Assembly: GCA_000433535.1 (NCBI GenBank)
Contig: FR892655.1
Coordinates: 57,903 to 78,222 of the forward strand
Source: Dorea sp. CAG:317
Lineage (GTDB): Bacteria > Bacillota > Clostridia > Lachnospirales > Lachnospiraceae
DNA: 20,320 nucleotides
Direction: 5' to 3'
Below, piece after piece: positions 16,729 through 20,320 of this stretch (position 1 is the stretch's first letter; each line of letters starts with the position of its first letter). The translations under genes were made by a program, and so were the position numbers. The notes beneath the pieces were generated by a model, which did no database searches, was not told the DNA's origin, and saw only the letters and a list, made by a program, of their open reading frames with translations.

Positions 16729-18043
16729 ATGAAACCAAAACAAATCAAAAAATTTTTACTTTCTGAAATTGAACTACTTTCTAATAACCTAACGGATTAC
16801 ATTAGGAATTCTGGGCATGATTTCTCAAGAAATCGCAAGCTTCCATTTTCCACTATCATTAAAAGCATCATTGGAATGGAAAGCAAAAGTCTTACAAATG
16901 AACTTATTGATTCCTTTAACACATCAGATTTACCATCTGCATCTGCCTTCGTTCAACAACGGCAAAAAATAAAACCCGAAGCTTTCAAGGCTATTTTTGA
17001 TGGATTTACATTCAGGATTTTGAAAAGAACAAAGGAGAACATGGCGGTTCTTGCTGTGGATGGAACGGATATACAAATAGCAACAAATCCTGATGATAGA
17101 ACATCTTATCATTCTGGAACTAATGGGCAAAAGCCCTATAATCTTCTCCATCTAAATGCCCTTTATGATTTAGAAAAACGTTTGTATACGGATGTTGTGA
17201 TTCAAGGGAAAATGAATACAAATGAACACGCTGCTTTACAGGAGATGGTCGATCGTTCAAATATTTCAAAAGCACTTTTAATAGCCGATAGAGGATATGA
17301 GTCCTACAATAACATGGCACATATACAAGAAAAAGGTTGGTTTTTTCTAATCCGTATCAGAGATGGGACAAACGGAATGAAGAATGGTTTTGAGCTTCCA
17401 GATGAAGAAGAGTTTGATGTTGACATATCTTTAAAATTAACACGAAAGCAGACAAATGAAGCGAAAGAACTTTTGCAAAAGATAAAAATCACTATAAATT
17501 TATTCCGCACAGTACACCGTTTGATTTTCTCTCGAACAAACTCCGAAAAAATGACCCTATACAATTCTACAAACTAAATTTTAGAATTGTACGCTTTAAA
17601 ATCACGGAAGATACTTATGAGACTGTTCTTACAAATTTAAGTAGAATTGAATATCCTGCGAAAACTATAAAAGATTTATATGCAAGAAGATGGGGGGTGA
17701 AACATCTTTTCGGAATCTCAAATATACAGTGGGAATGTTAAATTTTCATTCAAAAAAGGTGATGTGTATCAAACAAGAAATTTATGTACATTTAATTATG
17801 TATAACTTTGCAGAAATGATTACCTCGCACGTAGTCATTGAGAAAAAACAAAGAAAACATACATATAAAGCAAACTTTTCAGTTGCAGTACATATGTGCA
17901 GAAAATTTTATCATGGAGAAACAACATCACCCGATTTAGAAACCATAATTGCAAGAAATCTTGTGCCAATAAGACCAGGTAGGCACAGAGAACGCAATCT
18001 AACCGCAAAAATATTTCATGGTTTCTTATACAGAGTAGCATAA
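16729..18043 (+). pseudogene. IS4-family DDE transposase, disrupted by two frameshifts
   Basis: AAGGAGG (16716-16722) precedes ATG 16729; a TTG at 16708 in the same frame lies upstream of the RBS and is rejected. Segment 1 carries catalytic D111 (AVDGTD) and D187 (IADRGYES). Near the A5 run at 17484-17488 one base is missing: the sense continues in the next frame with HYKFIPHSTPFDFL ... VRFKITEDTYETVLTNL ... DLYARRWG. A second missing base at 17692-17698 (GGGGGGT) shifts it again into ETSFRNLKYTVGMLNFHSKK and on to the stop at 18043. The third catalytic residue is the E encoded at 17699-17701, within a Y-R-E-K arrangement (Y, R, E, K spaced 3, 4 and 7 residues apart). Adding the two bases gives 1317 nt, an intact 438-residue protein. 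Both indels sit in homopolymers, so recent decay or sequencing error are both possible. Confidence 0.9.
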
Positions 18044-18111
18044 AATTGCTTAATTGAATATTTATTTTTTAGACAGATGAAAATCTGTCTAATTGCTGTG
18101 CTTTGAAATAG

Positions 18112-18151
18112 AAAAACAGAGATAGCAGAATTCAATTCTACCATCTCTGTT
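18112..18151 (-). terminator. Leftward terminator inside the IS right end
   Basis: On the minus strand AACAGAGAT (18151-18143) pairs with ATCTCTGTT (18123-18115), with an inner AGAATT/AATTCT helix, and the RNA then runs into a U tract (A run at 18112-18116 on the plus strand). It would stop transcripts arriving from the convergent HAD gene. Confidence 0.7.
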
Positions 18152-18176
18152 ACAAAGAACCATTCAATTCAATGTT

Positions 18177-18193
18177 TTAACTTAATGACATTG
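18177..18193. repeat. IS terminal inverted repeat, right
   Basis: TTAACTTAATGACATTG; perfect inverse of 16536-16552. Confidence 0.9.
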
Positions 18194-18203
18194 CTCGAAA
18201 GAG
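18194..18203. repeat. Target-site duplication, right copy (10 bp)
   Basis: CTCGAAAGAG, identical to 16526-16535. Confidence 0.85.
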
Positions 18204-18214
18204 AACTCTTTTTT
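18201..18214 (+). other. Right arm of the ancestral bidirectional terminator split by the IS
   Basis: GAGAACTCTTTTTT, exact complement of 16515-16528. It lies 18 bp beyond the HAD gene stop, where a terminator for that gene is expected. Confidence 0.85.
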
Positions 18215-18232
18215 GATTAAGTGAAAGAAATA

Positions 18233-19012
18233 TTATTGTGTCTTAAGAATCTCGCGCATAATGCGTTCGGCTGACTCGGTAACTTTATCGGCATGATCAG
18301 ATACGCCGGGCGCAGCATTTTTCATGGCATATCCGGTTCCGGCGAGCTCAAGCATTTCAAGATCATTATATTGGTCTCCAAAGGCAATTCCATCAGATGC
18401 TGACAGATGGAGATGGGCAAGAAGGTTCGAAAGAGCCTGCCCCTTATTTGCATTTGGCGCTATGAAATCCACCCATATATTTCCGGAAGTTACAACTTTG
18501 ATCTCAGAGCGAAATTGATTCTTAAAGAAAGGAAGAAGTTTATCCGGGGTATGAAAATCGCACATGGCAATTTTTAAAAATGGTTTTTGGATTTGCTTCA
18601 GATCATCAACGACGACCATATCGTATTTGATTGTATTCAATATGTGAGAAATAAAATGCTCGTCTTTTGAATCTGTGTAGCAGTGATCTTCGCAGGATAC
18701 GAGACAATTGCAGGAATCATATTGCCGTGAAGCCTCAATGATTCGAAGACCGAGGTCTCTGTCGATCACACCGCGGGAAATGATTTCGTGATTATGAATA
18801 CATAAGGAACCATTTTCCGCAATGTAAGATATATCATTTTGTACAGGTTCAAACATACGGTACATATTATAGTATTGACGTCCGCTGGCGGCTATAAAAT
18901 GTATACCGCGCGATTTCAATGCGCGGATCAAATCGAAGATCTCTTCGGGAAGCTGCTGAGCACCGTTGTGCAGTAAAGTTCCGTCGAGGTCGCTGGCTAT
19001 ATATTTGATCAT
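18233..19012 (-). CDS. Cof-type HAD-IIB phosphatase
   Basis: A 259-residue cytosolic hydrolase with all four HAD motifs: DLDGT with D8 (nucleophile) and D10, AASGR with S43, NKG with K190, and GDQYND (212-217). The size of the insert between motifs II and III fits the C2B cap of the Cof/YidA group, which dephosphorylates sugar phosphates or pyridoxal phosphate. The substrate here is unknown. The minus-strand RBS AAAAAGGAG (19029-19021) lies 8 nt before the ATG at 19012. It converges on the M24 peptidase gene, with the IS now between them, and diverges from rpiB, sharing a 92-bp promoter region. Confidence 0.92.
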   Translation of the reverse strand: MIKYIASDLDGTLLHNGAQQLPEEIFDLIRALKSRGIHFIAASGRQYYNMYRMFEPVQNDISYIAENGSLCIHNHEIISRGVIDRDLGLRIIEASRQYDSCNCLVSCEDHCYTDSKDEHFISHILNTIKYDMVVVDDLKQIQKPFLKIAMCDFHTPDKLLPFFKNQFRSEIKVVTSGNIWVDFIAPNANKGQALSNLLAHLHLSASDGIAFGDQYNDLEMLELAGTGYAMKNAAPGVSDHADKVTESAERIMREILKTQ

Positions 19013-19038
19013 ATCAAACGCTCCTTTTTAAACATGTA

Positions 19039-19067
19039 TTGCTTATTCAATCTTTACCCATTATAAT
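19039..19067 (+). promoter_or_regulatory. rpiB promoter in the divergent HAD/rpiB intergenic region
   Basis: TTGCTT (19039-19044), a 17-bp spacer and TATAAT (19062-19067). The -10 sits in an AT-rich, nearly symmetric stretch (TTATAATATAA, 19061-19071) that could also give a -10 for the HAD gene on the other strand, so the two promoters may overlap. Confidence 0.65.
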
Positions 19068-19104
19068 ATAAAAAGAATACGAATGGAAGTTGAGGTTTAA
19101 TAAT

Positions 19105-19545
19105 ATGAAAATAGGAATAGGAAATGATCATGCAGCAGTAGAAATGAAGAATGAGGTTGTTGAATATCTGAAAGAAAAGGGCTGTGAAGTTGTGAACTAC
19201 GGAACAGACACCCATGAAAGCTGTAACTATCCGGAGTTTGGTGAAAAAGTCGGACGTGCAGTTGTGGCAGGAGAAGTTGACCTTGGAATACTAATCTGCG
19301 GAACAGGCGTCGGTATTTCCCTTGCGGCTAATAAGGTAAAAGGAGTAAGAGCAGTTGTGTGCTCTGAGCCATATTCAGCAAAATTATCCAGACAGCATAA
19401 CAATACAAATGTGCTTGCTTTTGGAGCGAGAGTGATCGGAATTGAGATGGCAAAGATGATCATCGATGAGTGGTTGGACGCAGAATTTATGGGAGGAAGA
19501 CATCAGACTCGTGTAGATATGATCATGGCAATCGAAGAAAAATAA
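19105..19545 (+). CDS. rpiB: Ribose 5-phosphate isomerase B
   Basis: A 146-residue RpiB/LacAB-family isomerase. Visible are D8-H9 (GNDHAA), the catalytic cysteine C65 in LICGTGVGISLAANK, and H98 in RQHNNTNVLAFGAR, which corresponds to the ring-opening histidine. It interconverts ribose 5-phosphate and ribulose 5-phosphate in the non-oxidative pentose phosphate pathway. The family includes galactose-6-phosphate isomerase subunits, but those come as paired lacA/lacB genes and no partner is here. The frame is open from a TTG at 19090, but TTGAGG there serves as RBS for ATG 19105 (9-nt spacing). A sigma-like gene follows 29 nt later. Confidence 0.93.
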   Translation: MKIGIGNDHAAVEMKNEVVEYLKEKGCEVVNYGTDTHESCNYPEFGEKVGRAVVAGEVDLGILICGTGVGISLAANKVKGVRAVVCSEPYSAKLSRQHNNTNVLAFGARVIGIEMAKMIIDEWLDAEFMGGRHQTRVDMIMAIEEK

Positions 19546-19574
19546 GGATGTAAGATAGGTGGAGGACGTAAGCT

Positions 19575-20279
19575 GTGTCAGACAGATTAGAGTTTCAGGA
19601 GAAATTACAGAAAGTTTTAGAACTTGCGAAATCAGGGGGACAGAAGATTACGCGGGAAGAAGTGGAAAACTACTTTGAGGAAGATTGTTTGAGCAAGGAG
19701 CAGTTACAGCTTGTCTGTGAATACTTGCTTTCACAAAAGGTAGCAGTCAGTGGATTTGAGAAAAATAACACTGCGGTACAAGGAGGAGAAGCAGAGCAGG
19801 AGCCTGCGGAACTTCCTCCCCTTAGCGAAGAAGAGCAGAAGTATGTAGAGTCGTATCTCATGGAACTTAAAGAAATGAGAGAGGACGGCGAGGCAGAACT
19901 GCGAATGGCATCACTTTTCCCGAAAGTCGTTGAAGAGGCAAGGAAGCTGAATCATCCCCAGGTCTTTATCGGTGATGTGATCCAGGAAGGAAATGTAAGT
20001 CTTATGCAGGCGCTGTCTGAAATGCCCGAGGCGCAGGATGCTTTGGTGATGGAAGAAGTGCGGGCGGGGATGTTGGCGCTCATTGAAGAACAGACAGAGA
20101 TGAAGCGTCAGGATAAACGAATGGTAGAGCAAGTATCTGAATTGGATGAGGCAATTCGTTCTATGACGGAAGAATTGGGAAGAAAAGTGGCTGTCGATGA
20201 GCTGGCGGAACGTCTTGGAATCGGGGAAGAACAGATTGCCGAGATTTTGAAGCTGGCCGGAGAAGACGTAGATAATTAA
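19575..20279 (+). CDS. Degenerate sigma-70-like protein lacking regions 2.4 and 4
   Basis: A 234-residue acidic protein starting at GTG, with GGAGG (19561-19565) 9 nt upstream. Residues 5-58 resemble sigma region 1.1 (KLQKVLELAKSGGQKITREE). Residues 84-150 resemble regions 2.1-2.2, the core-polymerase-binding part, with FIGDVIQEGNVSLMQAL matching the QEGN-x-GLM-A motif. Residues 190-230 resemble the start of region 3 (LGRKVAVDELAERLGI). The aromatic/basic segment for -10 melting and recognition (2.3-2.4) is absent, and there is no region 4. It could bind core without promoter specificity, act as a competitor of sigma, or be a decayed sigma gene kept for another use. The reading frame looks intact. 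It lies 29 nt after rpiB and is probably cotranscribed. The last 41 bases of the window hold no feature I can support. Confidence 0.6.
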   Translation: MSDRLEFQEKLQKVLELAKSGGQKITREEVENYFEEDCLSKEQLQLVCEYLLSQKVAVSGFEKNNTAVQGGEAEQEPAELPPLSEEEQKYVESYLMELKEMREDGEAELRMASLFPKVVEEARKLNHPQVFIGDVIQEGNVSLMQALSEMPEAQDALVMEEVRAGMLALIEEQTEMKRQDKRMVEQVSELDEAIRSMTEELGRKVAVDELAERLGIGEEQIAEILKLAGEDVDN

Positions 20280-20320
20280 AAGAAGCAAATAAATACAAGA
20301 AAAGACTCCGTTATGTACCG

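Larger units (their letters stand above)
16536..18193 (+). mobile_element. IS4-family insertion sequence, 1658 bp, with decayed transposase gene
   Basis: The element is bounded by perfect 17-bp terminal inverted repeats (CAATGTCATTAAGTTAA at 16536-16552 and its complement at 18177-18193) and a 10-bp target duplication. It holds, in order: the left repeat; a forward terminator (16565-16602); a 15-bp inverted repeat before the transposase RBS; a DDE transposase gene in three frame segments; a hairpin acting as a terminator for leftward transcription (18112-18151); and the right repeat. Size, end structure and transposase motifs fit IS4. Perfect ends and duplication argue for a recent insertion. 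I cannot name the specific IS. Confidence 0.9.

Noticed and set aside
18071..18090. Perfect hairpin AGACAGAT-GAAA-ATCTGTCT as a transposase terminator
   Set aside because: The T run precedes it rather than follows it on the plus strand, and on the minus strand it is followed by A residues, so neither direction gives a canonical terminator.

Overview
The window looks like chromosomal DNA of a low-to-moderate GC Firmicute, most likely a gut Lachnospiraceae relative (inference). Grounds: strong AGGAGG-type ribosome binding sites, TTGACA/TATAAT promoters, U-tailed hairpin terminators, Firmicute-type RpoB/RpoC, a short CstA, a Ktr-type K+ transporter, and a surface glycosidase remnant ending in a sortase-type tail. 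I saw no tRNA, rRNA or CRISPR array.

Layout. (1) 1-961: the wreck of a large cell-wall-anchored GH2 beta-galactosidase. The sugar-binding and Ig-like domains run off the left edge, have an internal amber codon, and are fused out of frame to the C-terminal repeat and wall anchor by a deletion that removed the catalytic barrel. (2) 1220-2704: a CstA-family peptide/pyruvate transporter behind a promoter with a dyad operator candidate, closed by a terminator. (3) 2924-7412: a compact potassium operon: KtrB-type channel, KtrA-type RCK subunit, an unannotated 43-residue membrane microprotein, a KdpD-like sensor kinase lacking the KdpD/Usp input domains, and a KdpE-like regulator. About 10.5-bp phased T-rich boxes lie in front of ktrB, a plausible binding array for the operon's own regulator. 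(4) 7487-15279: rpoB-rpoC with its own promoter, a structured leader and a terminator, separated from the usual ribosomal-protein neighbours. (5) 15291-16483: an M24 Xaa-Pro peptidase gene with a consensus promoter. (6) 16536-18193: a 1658-bp IS4-type element with perfect 17-bp ends and a 10-bp target duplication, inserted in the loop of the bidirectional terminator that once separated the M24 gene from the convergent HAD gene. Its transposase is broken by two 1-nt deletions. (7) 18233-20279: a minus-strand Cof-type HAD phosphatase gene, divergent from rpiB and a downstream gene for a sigma-70-like protein that lacks regions 2.4 and 4.

How it fits together: KtrB and KtrA would form a gated K+ uptake channel, with the kinase/regulator pair adjusting its expression. 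rpoBC encode the catalytic core of RNA polymerase, and the truncated sigma-like protein could in principle touch that core. The IS carries an inward terminator at each end, so it destroyed the old shared terminator but can replace its function for both neighbours. The points most worth checking are the microprotein, the phased boxes before ktrB, the degenerate sigma-like protein, and the IS-in-terminator arrangement.
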